Below are positions 1-10,402 of a DNA stretch of 64,000 nt, in pieces. This DNA is from Sphingopyxis sp. (lineage in GTDB: Bacteria; Pseudomonadota; Alphaproteobacteria; Sphingomonadales; Sphingomonadaceae), in the NCBI RefSeq assembly GCF_016463645.1, contig NZ_JAEMQX010000007.1:19553-83552 (forward strand). The letters are read 5' to 3'. A program made the position numbers and the translations under genes. The notes under the pieces are model-generated. The model did no database searches, was not told the origin of the DNA, and saw only the letters and a list, made by a program, of their open reading frames with translations. Each line of letters begins with the position of its first letter. The first letter of the stretch is position 1.

Positions 1-553
1 ACTGGATGCGGATCGCACCCTTCGAATAGCCGTCCACCGCGACGTCGCGGATCGTCAGCCCGGAGATCGTCGCGCTGGCATTGGCCCCCGACACCATATT
101 GTCGAAGAAACGCGAGACGTTCGCGGCGTCGACATGCTCGATCGTCAGGTTGCGCACATCGGCACCGACACGAAAGGCCGTTCCGACATTTTCGAAGGCC
201 AGATCGCTGAAGCGCAGATTGTCGGCACCACTCAGCAGCCGAAAGACTTCCTCTCCCGAGGGATTGGCCGGGTCGAAAGACTCCGGCCGCGTCCCGGCGA
301 TCGTCGCCGCCATCGCGTTGCCCGCGCTGTCGACCCCGCGGATCGTCACGGGCGCACTCGCCGTGCCTCCCCCGACGATCGCCAGCGCTCCGGTCGGCGC
401 AGTATAGGCCCCCTGGTCGGCGAGCAGCAGCACCTGCCCGCCCGGCCCGGCCGCCGCAATCAACTGTGGCAAATCCTCCAGCATCGCGGCGTTCGCGGCG
501 CTCGATCCGTCGCCCGAACCGCTGCCGGTCGGTGAGATGTACAGCGTAGGCAT
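1..553 (-). CDS. N-terminal part of a right-handed beta-helix-like (probably secreted) protein, truncated by window edge
   Basis: Open frame on minus strand from ATG at 553 to window edge (absent from ORF track because it has no stop): MPTLYISPTGSGSGDGSSAANAAMLEDLPQLIAAAGPGGQVLLLADQGAYTAPTGALAIVGGG...; beta-helix-like composition; divergent from a type I secretion operon. Confidence 0.7.
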   Translation of the reverse strand, partial: MPTLYISPTGSGSGDGSSAANAAMLEDLPQLIAAAGPGGQVLLLADQGAYTAPTGALAIVGGGTASAPVTIRGVDSAGNAMAATIAGTRPESFDPANPSGEEVFRLLSGADNLRFSDLAFENVGTAFRVGADVRNLTIEHVDAANVSRFFDNMVSGANASATISGLTIRDVAVDGYSKGAIRIQ

Positions 554-799
554 GGCAAGGCTCCCGTCATAGGCCCAAAAAGTCACCCCCGCGCAATCGC
601 GACCAAACAGCCCGCGATGGCACCCGGGTCAACCATATGCTGCACCTGCGAAAGCCGAATTGCCCCTTTGCTCCGACGACCGGAGCCACGGCGCCTTCGC
701 TCTCCGGGCTTTGGCCGCTACCAAGGTTCGTGCCGGACGATTCAGGTTGCCGCACCCCGCAGATTGTCAACGCCTCAAGAATCCGATCGGAGACCCACC

Positions 800-2953
800 G
801 TGCAGCAGGACCTGTCCCTCGGGACGCCGGAGCCGCCCGTGGATAACGGGCTCGCCGCCTTCGCCCTGATCCTCGCCATGCACCGTATCGCGGCGGACCC
901 GGCCGAATTGCGCCACAGCCTGGGCCATTCCGACTCCGTCGCGGCATCCGATCTGGTCCGCCTGGCAAAACGCATCGATGGCGTCCGCGCTCGCGCCACA
1001 ACCGGCGATTTCGAGCGGTTGCGGCGTCTTCCCATGCCGGTGATGGCTGGCGGTGTCGACGGCTGGTTCGTGATCGGCCGCGTCGGGGAGGATGCCGTGG
1101 CCATCCAGCGCCCCGGTGCGGCGATCGAACGCTGGGACCGCACCGCGCTGGAGGCCCGGTGGTCGGGCGATCTGCTCCTCGTCGCGACCCGTGATTCCGC
1201 GCAGGTGGCTGCACCCGCCTTCGACATGACCTGGTTCGTTCCCCAGATCGTCAAATACCGGAAGCTGATCGGCGAGGTGCTGCTGATCACCCTCGCGCTC
1301 AACCTGCTCGGCCTCGCCGCGCCGCTGTTCTTCCAGAATGTCGTCGACAAGGTGCTCGCGCACAACAGCTTTGCCACCCTCCAAGTGCTCGCCATCGGGC
1401 TGGTGATCGTCTCGCTCTGGGAAGTCGCGTTCGGCTGGCTGCGCACCCGCCTCTATTCGGAGACGAGCCAGAAGCTGGACGTCGAACTGGGCAGCCGCCT
1501 CTTCCGCCACCTGCTCCGCCTGCCGCTCGCCTATTTCGAGAATCGCCGCGTCGGCGACACCGTTACCCGCGTCCGCGAGCTGGAGACGGTGCGCGAATTC
1601 ATGACCAATGCGTCGCTCACCGTCCTGATCGACCCGCTGTTCACGATCGTCTTCATGGCGGCGATGTGGCTCTATTCGCCGCTCCTTTTCGTCATCGTCG
1701 CACTCACTCTCCCCGCCTATGTGATCGTCTCGCTCGTCGTCACCGGTCCGTTGCGCCGCCGGCTCGACGAGAAGTTCGCGCGCGGCGCCGCAAACAACGC
1801 GCTGCTCGTCGAGAGCGTCTCGGGCATGCAAACGCTCAAGGCTGCGGCCGTCGAGCCGCAATGGCAGGACCGCTGGGAACGTCAGCTCGCCGCGTACAGC
1901 GCCGCCAACCAGCGCGTGATCAACCTCGGCAACTCAGGCAGTCAGGCGGTCCAGCTCATCTCCAAGCTGAGCCTCGCCGCGATATTGTTCTTCGGCGCGC
2001 AGCAGGTAATCGCCGGTGCGCTGACCATCGGCGGGCTGGTCGCGTTCAACATGTTCGCCCAGCGCGTCTCCGGCCCGGTCATCCGCATGGCCCAGCTCTG
2101 GCAGGATTTCCAGCAGGTCCGCCTCTCGGTTCAGCGGATGGGCGACATCCTCAACGCCGGCGCCGAGCCCGGCGCCGGATCGCGCACCGCCTTGCCCGCG
2201 CTCCAGGGCCATGTCCGCTTCGAAGGCGTCCGTTTCCGCTATGCGGCAGATGGCCCGTGGACTCTCGACGACATCGACCTCGACCTGCCCGCCGGCGCCA
2301 CGCTCGGGATCGCCGGGGCCTCGGGCTCGGGCAAGTCGACGCTCACCAAATTGCTCCAGCGCCTCTATCTGCCCGCGAGCGGCCGCGTGCTGATCGATGG
2401 CGTCGACATCGCGCAGGTCGACCCCGCATGGCTGCGCCGCCAGATCGGCGTGGTGTTGCAGGAGAATATCCTGTTCAACCGCTCGATCCGCGAGAATATC
2501 GCGCTCGCCGATCCCGTCACGCCGATCGAGCAGGTCATGACCGCTGCCCGCCTCGCCGGCGCGCACGACTTCATCCTCGCGCTGCCCCGGGGCTATGACA
2601 CGATCGTCGAGGAGCGCGGTGTCAACTTCTCGGGCGGGCAGCGCCAACGCCTCGCCATCGCCCGCGCGCTGATCACCAACCCGCGCATCCTGATCCTCGA
2701 CGAGGCGACGTCGGCGCTCGATGCCGAGAGCGAGGAGATCGTCCAGCGCAATCTCAAGGCGATCGCCGCCGGCCGCACCGTGCTGATCATCGCGCATCGT
2801 CTCTCCGCGATCCGCCAGTGCGACCGCATCCTGACACTCGACAAGGGGCGCATCGTCGAGAGCGGCACACATGACGAACTGCTCGGCCTCGGCGGCCGCT
2901 ATGCCGCGCTCCATCACCGCCAGATCGGTGCTCAGGCGGGGGCTGCGGCATGA
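800..2953 (+). CDS. Type I secretion system permease/ATPase (HlyB-like, degenerate C39-like N-terminal domain)
   Basis: ABC transmembrane region plus Walker A GASGSGKST, signature FSGGQRQR, Walker B ILILDEATSALD; N-terminal C39-like region; GTG start at 800 preferred over ORF-track start 617. Confidence 0.9.
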   Translation: MQQDLSLGTPEPPVDNGLAAFALILAMHRIAADPAELRHSLGHSDSVAASDLVRLAKRIDGVRARATTGDFERLRRLPMPVMAGGVDGWFVIGRVGEDAVAIQRPGAAIERWDRTALEARWSGDLLLVATRDSAQVAAPAFDMTWFVPQIVKYRKLIGEVLLITLALNLLGLAAPLFFQNVVDKVLAHNSFATLQVLAIGLVIVSLWEVAFGWLRTRLYSETSQKLDVELGSRLFRHLLRLPLAYFENRRVGDTVTRVRELETVREFMTNASLTVLIDPLFTIVFMAAMWLYSPLLFVIVALTLPAYVIVSLVVTGPLRRRLDEKFARGAANNALLVESVSGMQTLKAAAVEPQWQDRWERQLAAYSAANQRVINLGNSGSQAVQLISKLSLAAILFFGAQQVIAGALTIGGLVAFNMFAQRVSGPVIRMAQLWQDFQQVRLSVQRMGDILNAGAEPGAGSRTALPALQGHVRFEGVRFRYAADGPWTLDDIDLDLPAGATLGIAGASGSGKSTLTKLLQRLYLPASGRVLIDGVDIAQVDPAWLRRQIGVVLQENILFNRSIRENIALADPVTPIEQVMTAARLAGAHDFILALPRGYDTIVEERGVNFSGGQRQRLAIARALITNPRILILDEATSALDAESEEIVQRNLKAIAAGRTVLIIAHRLSAIRQCDRILTLDKGRIVESGTHDELLGLGGRYAALHHRQIGAQAGAAA

Positions 2954-4344
2954 ACGCGATCACCCGTCACTGGACAGCGGTGCGCGATGCGCTCGACAAT
3001 GAGCGTGCGCAGTCGCGGGGAGTTCTGCGCACCGAGGAGACGGACTTCCTTCCAGCCGCGCTCGAAGTGGTCGAGAGTCCCGTGTCGCCAACCGCGCGGG
3101 TCACGTCCTGGCTATTGCTCAGCCTGCTCGCAGTCGCGCTGCTCTGGCTGGTCCTCGGCCGGGTCGACGTCGTCGCCTCGGCGCCGGGCAAGCTGGTCCC
3201 CGCCGACGACGTCAAGCTGATCCAGCCCGGCGCAGCAGGGATCGTCCACGCCATACTGGTCCGCGACGGTCAGCGCGTCCGCGCCGGCCAGCCGCTGGTC
3301 GAACTCGATCCGACCGTCTCGGACGCCGACACGGCGCAAGCCGGCAAAGCGCTGGAGGCGGTCGCGCTCGACGCCGCGCGGCTGCGCGCCATATTGTCCG
3401 CGCTCGACGGACGGGGTCTGCACTTCACCCCGCCCGCCGGAACCACGGCCGACGTCGCCGCTACCCAGCTCGCGCTCGCCCGCGCCCAGCTGGCCGAGAT
3501 ACGGGCGGGTGGCCAGACGCGCGCCGCCGACACCGAATCCGCGCGTGCGGCCCGGGCCGAAGCGCAAATCCAGGCAGCCAAGCTCAACGAAACCCTGCCG
3601 CTGCTCGACGAACAGATCGCCGCCAACGAGAAATTGCTCGAGAAAGGCTATGTTTCCAAGCTGCGCGTGATCGAAATGCGCCGCCAGCGCCTCGTCGCCG
3701 AGCGCGACCGCGACGCCGCGCTCGCCACCGCCCGCAAGGCACAGGCGCAGATCGCGGTGGCGGGCGGCAACTCGAGCCAATCCATCGCCGAGGCACGCGC
3801 GCGCATCCTCGCCGACCTTGCCAGAGCCGAGAGCGACGCGCGGCTGCGCAAGGAGGAGCTGACCAAGGCGACGAAACGCAGCAGTCTCCAGCGCCTCGTC
3901 AGCCCGGTCGACGGCACGGTCACACAGCTTGCCGTCCACACCGTCGGCGGCGTGGTCGAGGCAGCGAAGCCGATCATGGTAATCGTGCCCGCGCGCGGGA
4001 AGCTGGTCGCCGAAGTGGCGATCGCCAACAAGGATGTCGGCTTCGTCCGCGCCGGCCAGCCGGTCGCGCTCAAGATCGAGGCCTTTCCCTTCACCCGCTA
4101 TGGCGCCGTGCCGGGCAGGCTCGAACAGATCAGCTCGGACGCGGTGCAGGACGAGAAGCGCGGCCTCATTTACACCGCGCGAGTGGCGCTGGACCGCGCG
4201 ACGATCCGACGCGACGGTGCGACGATCCCCCTCACCCCCGGCATGGCGGTCACCGCCGACATCCGCACTGGCCGCCGTTCGCTCGCCTCCTATCTGCTGA
4301 GCCCGATCGACGAGATTCGTACGACGGCCGTGCGCGAGCGCTAA
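2950..4344 (+). CDS. HlyD family type I secretion membrane fusion protein
   Basis: Single N-terminal TM helix, lipoyl/coiled-coil organisation, overlaps the ABC gene. Confidence 0.9.
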   Translation: MNAITRHWTAVRDALDNERAQSRGVLRTEETDFLPAALEVVESPVSPTARVTSWLLLSLLAVALLWLVLGRVDVVASAPGKLVPADDVKLIQPGAAGIVHAILVRDGQRVRAGQPLVELDPTVSDADTAQAGKALEAVALDAARLRAILSALDGRGLHFTPPAGTTADVAATQLALARAQLAEIRAGGQTRAADTESARAARAEAQIQAAKLNETLPLLDEQIAANEKLLEKGYVSKLRVIEMRRQRLVAERDRDAALATARKAQAQIAVAGGNSSQSIAEARARILADLARAESDARLRKEELTKATKRSSLQRLVSPVDGTVTQLAVHTVGGVVEAAKPIMVIVPARGKLVAEVAIANKDVGFVRAGQPVALKIEAFPFTRYGAVPGRLEQISSDAVQDEKRGLIYTARVALDRATIRRDGATIPLTPGMAVTADIRTGRRSLASYLLSPIDEIRTTAVRER

Positions 4345-4668
4345 CGTCTTCGCTGTTCTGGAGAACGGTAGCGGCGCGCATTTTCAACCTTGCAGTCAGT
4401 TCAGGAATGTCCAGCACTGCAGCGCCGCCGACCTGCCCGTAAACATTCGTTATCAGCGTGATAGCGAATGGATCAGCCCGCCTTCGACAGGACTACCCCA
4501 CTTGTTCACAAGCCCCGCCGCAAGGTGCACGACGTGGTGCATCCGTGTTGCGCGGAGGCGCCGCAGCATGGAGAAAATCGACGAAAAGATCGATGGAGAA
4601 CGATGAATCGCGCAGGCACCTGACGAGCCAGAACACTGATCCAAGTCGCTGATAAATGAGATTATTTC

Positions 4669-4686
4669 TTGGTAGCGGAGGAGGGA
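4669..4686. repeat. att direct repeat, tRNA-distal end (copy of tRNA-Met 3' end)
   Basis: Identical over 18 bp to 55135-55152. Confidence 0.9.
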
Positions 4687-4827
4687 TTCACACGAAAAAC
4701 ATAAGATACTGATTTATAACAACGTTCTTGATCGTCGTGCCGATAATTCCGCTCAATCCACCCCCAATTTTACCCCTTCGCGACAGGCCGTGCCGAAATA
4801 TCGACAGGCCGACATGCGCGATCCCTG

Positions 4828-5061
4828 CTACGCCCGAGAACGCGGCTGTTTACAGTGTGATCGCAGAAAGGACCGCAGACTATCGACAAACACCACGGTT
4901 GCACGGCCGACCTTGGCTGCCTCGATGTCGCCGGAAGCGATGAGCTGGTAGATCTTGGATTTGCTGAGCCCCGTCATCCGTACTGCGTCGGGAATGCGAA
5001 CGCTTATCGGCCCAATCGGGGGCGCGTCGTCGCCATTCGTTGCAGGCTGCCGGGCCGACAT
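4828..5061 (-). CDS. AlpA/excisionase-like helix-turn-helix protein
   Basis: ...IPDAVRMTGLSKSKIYQLIASGDIEAAKVGRATVVFVDSLRSFL; first gene inside the tRNA-distal att. Confidence 0.7.
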   Translation of the reverse strand: MSARQPATNGDDAPPIGPISVRIPDAVRMTGLSKSKIYQLIASGDIEAAKVGRATVVFVDSLRSFLRSHCKQPRSRA

Positions 5062-5065
5062 CGGA

Positions 5066-5278
5066 CTATTTCTTACGTGCCCGGCTGAACGAGCGGTCGC
5101 TCGCCAGGAAGCCGCTAAGCATGAATGGAATGAGGTCCGGTACGGACTCGCGTCGGCCGTAGGCCGCCTCATAGGCCTCGGCGTAGTCGTTCAGCGCTTC
5201 GATGAGATCCGGCATGACGTTGATCGTGATCTTAGCCGGCGTCCGATCGGGCAGCCTTGGCAGCTTCAAATCAGCCAT
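5066..5278 (-). CDS. DUF2274-like protein of trb clusters
   Basis: MADLKLPRLPDRTPAKITINVMPDLIEALNDYAEAYEAAYG...; position after trbI. Confidence 0.75.
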   Translation of the reverse strand: MADLKLPRLPDRTPAKITINVMPDLIEALNDYAEAYEAAYGRRESVPDLIPFMLSGFLASDRSFSRARKK

Positions 5279-6509
5279 GACGGCCTCCCCAGGGTCCGGG
5301 CAATATGATGTCTTTGTGCACGACCACCCGTAGCGGCCAGCCGGGACGCACGCGCAAGGTCGGCTGGATATTGAGATTGCGCGTGACGAGCTGATCGCCG
5401 GCGCGCGCGCCGCTCTGCTGCGCTGACTCGCGGATCGCCCGGACAAGGTCGCTTTCGGTGCTGCCGAAGCTCAATTCAGTGCCGACGCCCAGCAGTGTCG
5501 ACAGGGCGACGCCCTTCAGAAGTTGCCAAGTATGCCGGTCGATCCGGTCGGACAGACCCGCATAGCCCTGCGTATCGGTCGCCGGCACATTGTCGATACG
5601 AATCGACGAGCCGTCGGGCAGGATAATCCGCTGCCAGACGACCAGCGCACGGCTCTGCCCAAACGCTACAACGCTGTCGTAGCTGCCGATCAGCCGCGAT
5701 CCTTGCGGAATGAGCAGACCGCGCCCGGTCACACTGTCATAGACGTTCTCCGTGATCTGCGCGGTGACGAGCCCGGGAAGATCCGAGTTGAGCCCGGTTA
5801 TGAGGCTCGCGGCAATGATGCTGCCGGCCTGCAAGGTCCAAGGCGATACGGACTGCGCCAGCGCGTGCGGATTGATGTCGTCGTCGCGATTGGCGTGGCC
5901 GACCAATTCGTTCTTGCGCCCCTGGGCGTTAGGATCTCGGTCAGGGTCGAGGAGCGGCTTGGCAGTCTCGGCCGATGCTGGCGGAACACTTGCATCGGTA
6001 GTCACCGGTGCAGGGGCGGCGGCGCGACCGCCGCCCGCCAATTGCAGCATGACGCCAGACTCGCGTGCGGCCTTCTGCTCAGCGGCGATGCGCTGGCGCT
6101 CGGCTTCGGCTTCCTGCGCGGCCCGGCTCACCGCATCGGCAGCGGGGTCAGGGGGAACCATCCCGCCAAGCTGCCGCTGGCGCTCGAGGATCGGCCGCCC
6201 GAGATCACCGGGAAGCGGTAGCCCGAGCTTCGGCACGTCGCCATAGCTCGTCGGCGCGCCCGCGAGCGCATCAGGCGGCGCCTTCGCGCCAACCAGCTTT
6301 TCATCGCTTCGTGCGATCAGGCTCAGGGTCGCGGGCTTGAGCGCCAGCCAGGCGACGCCGATGATCGCGGTCGAGCCGGCGGCAGCGATGGCGACGATCG
6401 CACCGCGGCGAAAACGGGTGACGCGGCCCGGCGCCGCGCGCAGAACGAGCGTTTCGGGGTCGGCTTTGGGCGCCGCGATCGGCGCGGAAGAAGCGGTTGG
6501 ATCGGTCAC
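5271..6509 (-). CDS. trbI: Conjugal transfer protein TrbI (VirB10-like)
   Basis: TrbI/VirB10-like C-terminal region (LIPQGSRLIGSYDSVVAFGQSRALVVWQRIILPDGSSI); gene order. Confidence 0.92.
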   Translation of the reverse strand: MTDPTASSAPIAAPKADPETLVLRAAPGRVTRFRRGAIVAIAAAGSTAIIGVAWLALKPATLSLIARSDEKLVGAKAPPDALAGAPTSYGDVPKLGLPLPGDLGRPILERQRQLGGMVPPDPAADAVSRAAQEAEAERQRIAAEQKAARESGVMLQLAGGGRAAAPAPVTTDASVPPASAETAKPLLDPDRDPNAQGRKNELVGHANRDDDINPHALAQSVSPWTLQAGSIIAASLITGLNSDLPGLVTAQITENVYDSVTGRGLLIPQGSRLIGSYDSVVAFGQSRALVVWQRIILPDGSSIRIDNVPATDTQGYAGLSDRIDRHTWQLLKGVALSTLLGVGTELSFGSTESDLVRAIRESAQQSGARAGDQLVTRNLNIQPTLRVRPGWPLRVVVHKDIILPGPWGGRHG

Positions 6510-7357
6510 GCGCCCCTCCCGGCCTTGCGCTGCCGGCTCTTCGGCTGGGCGGCGGTGATACGGACAATCTGCTGTTTCTTGCCGCCAAGGCGCAGCTCGG
6601 CGACACCGAACAGGCGGTCGACCACATAATAGCGGCCGGCGACGCGATAGTTGACGAGCTGGGCCTCGCCATCCTCGCCAATCACGAACAGCGGGGGCGC
6701 CTCACCCACGGCGATCGCAGGCGAGAACTCGATGTAGGTCTGCCGCCCATCGTCGAACGCGCGCAGCGGCCGCCAGGCCGGCTTGTCGCCCGAGATCGCA
6801 TAGTTGAAGTTGAGGCTTTCGACCGAGAGGCCCGACGCGATCGGCGTCGCCGCCACGGCTGCATCGCGCTGACGCCGGAGCGCGATCAGCTCGTCATGTG
6901 GATAGGTCCAGGAGATCGCCGCCATCGCGGTCGCGGGCGTGCTTTCGAGCTGGAGATGGTAGGTCCGGCGATCGGTAGCAATGACAAGGTTTGTGCGTAG
7001 GCCCGCCGAAAACGGCTTGACGAGGATGTGCACGCGCTTGCTTTCGCCGATGCCGCTGGTGGTATCGCCGACAGTCCAGCGCACGGTGTCGCCGGCGGCG
7101 ACGGACACAATCGTTTCGCCCGGCTGCAAGGCAATGTCGGTGATGCGCTCGGGCGCGGCATAGAGCCGGTAGAGCACGCCTTCCGCCCAGGGATAGACCT
7201 GGACGGCATATATATATCCCGCGCTCGACGGCTCGCGCAGTGCCGCCCGGTTGGCGGCAGTGACGCGCGCGGTGGGTGACGCGGGTTCGCGGCTCTGCGC
7301 AGCGACGCCCATGGCAAGCGCCATCGCGCTCGCCGCCAGGATGAGGGCACGGATCAT
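6506..7357 (-). CDS. trbG: P-type conjugative transfer protein TrbG (VirB9-like)
   Basis: VirB9-like sequence; signal peptide; gene order. Confidence 0.9.
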   Translation of the reverse strand: MIRALILAASAMALAMGVAAQSREPASPTARVTAANRAALREPSSAGYIYAVQVYPWAEGVLYRLYAAPERITDIALQPGETIVSVAAGDTVRWTVGDTTSGIGESKRVHILVKPFSAGLRTNLVIATDRRTYHLQLESTPATAMAAISWTYPHDELIALRRQRDAAVAATPIASGLSVESLNFNYAISGDKPAWRPLRAFDDGRQTYIEFSPAIAVGEAPPLFVIGEDGEAQLVNYRVAGRYYVVDRLFGVAELRLGGKKQQIVRITAAQPKSRQRKAGRGA

Positions 7358-8196
7358 TGGTCGGTCCTTTCGGGGGATGGTGCGGCTGCGGGTTGAGCAA
7401 GGGTCGGATCGAGCGGCGAGCCCAGCGGAATGTCGGTGGGCGGCGCGACCGGGAGTGATTGTGCGGGATCGGGCACGGCCGATGGTTGCGGCGAAGGCGG
7501 CCGGTCCTGAGGCGTTTCCAGTTCGCGGCTCCAGTCGATCGCGTCAACATAGAGACCGAGCGGGTTTTTTCGGAGCACATCGGCCAAGCGCGGCGGCTTG
7601 ATCTTCACCGTGAGCATCGCCGTCCAGCGTGACGTGCTGGCGAGGCTTCCCCGCTCATATTGCTGCTCGGTCCATTTGACCTGGAAGCTCGTATCCGACG
7701 CGCGGACGACGCTCGTCACCTGCACCGAAACCGTCTTGCGCCCGACATCGGCGAACGGATTGGAGGTGCGGGCATATTCGCCGAGGAACAGTGACGCACG
7801 TTCGGTCGCGAAATCATAGGCTGATAGCCAGTTTTCACGCATCAATACCGGATCGAGCGAGCGCGCTCGAACGCCGGTGATGAACCGGCCGAGGAACCAT
7901 GCGATCTGCGGATCGGTCGGCCGATAGTCCTTGGCGGCAGGCGCGACGGCCTGTGCTTGCCCGAGTGCATCGACCTCGACCACATAGGGCACGACGCGGC
8001 TTTGCATCGATTGCCAGACCAGCGCGCCCGACAGACCAGTGGTCAGGAACAGGCCGCCGAAGGCCATCAGCCGCCAGTTCTTCGCCTGTGCGCGAGCCGA
8101 GCCGATACGCTCATCCCAAAGCTGGCCCGCTCGTTGGTAGGGTGTCTCGGGTTCGGGCGTTCGCCCATAGCGCTGCAATGCGCGTCGAAATTTCAT
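7354..8196 (-). CDS. trbF: Conjugal transfer protein TrbF (VirB8-like)
   Basis: VirB8-like architecture with one N-terminal TM; gene order. Confidence 0.9.
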   Translation of the reverse strand: MKFRRALQRYGRTPEPETPYQRAGQLWDERIGSARAQAKNWRLMAFGGLFLTTGLSGALVWQSMQSRVVPYVVEVDALGQAQAVAPAAKDYRPTDPQIAWFLGRFITGVRARSLDPVLMRENWLSAYDFATERASLFLGEYARTSNPFADVGRKTVSVQVTSVVRASDTSFQVKWTEQQYERGSLASTSRWTAMLTVKIKPPRLADVLRKNPLGLYVDAIDWSRELETPQDRPPSPQPSAVPDPAQSLPVAPPTDIPLGSPLDPTLAQPAAAPSPERTDQ

Positions 8197-8199
8197 CGC

Positions 8200-9507
8200 T
8201 CAGTCCCTTTCCTTGATGTCTGGAGTGGCGCCAGCGCCGCCGCGGTCGCCGCCCTGGATTGCGTGGATCGCCATCTGGCGGCGGTGGCGAGCATTCTGGC
8301 TGGCATGAAGCTTCTGCGCCCAGGCGGGTGTTCCTTCAGCTGCGCCTATCGGCGCGGCTGCGGGGGCGGCGCCGCCGGCACGGGTGCTTCCTGCTTCCCA
8401 TGCGGCGCGCTGCCCACGATCGGCGGCAGCGCTAACGCCGAGACCGCCGCTCATCCGGTTGGCAGCCGCGCCGCGCATGGCGGTCGCAACGCCGCCGAGG
8501 CCCGCGCCGACGCTGGTCGAGCCCGAGGTTTCCTGCCCGAGCTTGTAGGCAGTGGATGCGGCAGACCCCATCGATGTACCGGCGCGGATCGCGCCGAGAC
8601 CGGCCCCCGCGAGACCGCGTGCCGCGCCGACGGCGCCAGCGCCTGCCATCGCAAGACCTCCGCCGGCAAGCACGGTAGTGGCGATCACCGATCCGGCGCC
8701 GAGCTGCGGCGCGCCGGCGACGAGGCCGGATGCGATTCCCGGGCCGAAGATGGAGAGGCCAAAGATCGCGAGGCTCGCGAGCATCAGCGACACGGCCTGT
8801 TCGATCGACACCTCGTCGCCGGTGATCGCACTGGTGAAGTCGGCGAAATAGTTAGAGCCGATGCCGACGATGACCGCGAGCACCATGACCTTGATGCCCG
8901 AACTGACGACGTTCCCGAGCACCCGTTCGGCGAGGAACGACGTGCGGTTCCACAGCGCAAAGGGCACGAGCACGAAGCCGGCGAGCGAAGTAAGCTTGAA
9001 TTCGAGGATTGTGATGAAAAGCTGGATCGCGAGGATGAAAAAGGCGGCGATGACGACGACCCAGGCGATCACCAGCACGGCGATCTCGATGAAATTGTCG
9101 AAGAAGGCGATCGGGCCAACCAACTCCTTCGCCTGCTCGAGGAGCGGCCATGCTGCCTCGAAGCCGGTCCCGGCCAGCTTGCCGGGTCGCAATAAATCGT
9201 CAGCCGTAATCGCGCTGCCCCCTGCGGTGAGGCCGAGGCCGGCGAAGCTGCGAAAGATGATATCGGACAGTGTCGAGAAGCTGTTGAGGATCAGGGCGAA
9301 GACGCCGACATAGAGGATCTTTTTGAGGAACTTGGCGATGACGTCGTCTTCGCCGCCGAGCGCCCAGAACAGCCCGGCGAGCGTGATGTCGATGCCGATC
9401 AGGATCGTGGTCAGGAAACCGACGTCACCGCCCAACAGGCCGAACCCGCTGTCGATGTAGGAGGCGAAGGCCTCCATGAACTGATCGATGACATTCAGGT
9501 CATCCAT
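8200..9507 (-). CDS. trbL: P-type conjugative transfer protein TrbL (VirB6-like)
   Basis: Polytopic membrane protein, Ala/Gly-rich C-terminus; start MDDLNVIDQFMEAF. Confidence 0.9.
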   Translation of the reverse strand: MDDLNVIDQFMEAFASYIDSGFGLLGGDVGFLTTILIGIDITLAGLFWALGGEDDVIAKFLKKILYVGVFALILNSFSTLSDIIFRSFAGLGLTAGGSAITADDLLRPGKLAGTGFEAAWPLLEQAKELVGPIAFFDNFIEIAVLVIAWVVVIAAFFILAIQLFITILEFKLTSLAGFVLVPFALWNRTSFLAERVLGNVVSSGIKVMVLAVIVGIGSNYFADFTSAITGDEVSIEQAVSLMLASLAIFGLSIFGPGIASGLVAGAPQLGAGSVIATTVLAGGGLAMAGAGAVGAARGLAGAGLGAIRAGTSMGSAASTAYKLGQETSGSTSVGAGLGGVATAMRGAAANRMSGGLGVSAAADRGQRAAWEAGSTRAGGAAPAAAPIGAAEGTPAWAQKLHASQNARHRRQMAIHAIQGGDRGGAGATPDIKERD

Positions 9508-9643
9508 ATGGGCGGGTTCCTGCTTGAAGTTGAAAGGTGTCGCGGGGACCGGCGGCCATGAGAGGGGCAAGCCCTACGGCCCCCGCGACGAGACAGGTTC
9601 GGACCCGGGGGGAGCTGGGGGCGCGGTCCTCGCCTGCCTCAGC

Positions 9644-10396
9644 TCATTGGCGTGGCGTGTAAGCCTTGCCGTCGCCGAGGAAGCGGCGCGTCGACTCGCG
9701 TGCCTCGCGCGCGATCTGGCCCCGCTGCGCCTGCTCGACCGATTCCGCCCGGAACTGCGCCGCCATCATTTGCTGAAGCTGGAGCTGCTGCTTGGCGGTG
9801 AGCGCGAGAAGCTGGTTCGTGGCCTGCTGCGCCTGAAGCGAGCCTTCCGCGCCCTGGCTGCGCGCGACGATGTCGGCGAGCGCCTGCGTGTCGCTCCGTA
9901 CGTTGTCGACGATGCGGTTCTGGACCCCCATCGTCTGGCGAAACGCGGACATCGCGGTATCGAGTTGATCGCGTGCGCGAGCCACACGCTGATCGCGGCG
10001 GAACACCTGATCGAACTCCTGCGGGTAGAGCTGGCGGAAGCGCTCGTCGAGCTGATCGATGCGGAAGTCGACGCCCTGCGCCTGGCCCATGAGCTGGTCG
10101 ATCTGCTGGAGGCGCTGGCGAAGCTCCTGAAGTTGCGGGAAATCGATCCGGGACAGGTTCTTGCCCTGGTTGATCAGCATCTGCGCTTCGTTCTGGAGAC
10201 TCTGGATCTGGTTGTTGATCTGGGCAAGCGTGCGCGCGGCGGTGAGCAGGTTTTGCGAATAGTTCGATGGATCGAACACACTGAGCTGGGCCGCGACGGG
10301 CGTCGAGGTCAACGCGATGCCGATACCGAGCGAGCCGACGGCGCCGAGCGCGAGAGCGGAGAGGCACGCATATTTGCGGATAGGGATACGGGGCAC
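9644..10396 (-). CDS. trbJ: P-type conjugative transfer protein TrbJ (VirB5-like)
   Basis: Signal peptide, coiled-coil FDPSNYSQNLLTAARTLAQINNQIQSLQNEAQMLINQGKNL; gene order. Confidence 0.92.
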   Translation of the reverse strand: MPRIPIRKYACLSALALGAVGSLGIGIALTSTPVAAQLSVFDPSNYSQNLLTAARTLAQINNQIQSLQNEAQMLINQGKNLSRIDFPQLQELRQRLQQIDQLMGQAQGVDFRIDQLDERFRQLYPQEFDQVFRRDQRVARARDQLDTAMSAFRQTMGVQNRIVDNVRSDTQALADIVARSQGAEGSLQAQQATNQLLALTAKQQLQLQQMMAAQFRAESVEQAQRGQIAREARESTRRFLGDGKAYTPRQ

Positions 10397-10402
10397 GGGA
10401 AA

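Noticed and set aside
767-1861. 364-aa minus-strand ORF
   Set aside because: Antisense to the ABC transporter; His/Glu/Arg-rich composition typical of shadow frames.
4345-4668. Possible small ORFs (4453-4644, 4458-4652) left of the ICE end
   Set aside because: Overlapping opposite-strand short frames with no domain; probably the original intergenic region downstream of the tRNA.
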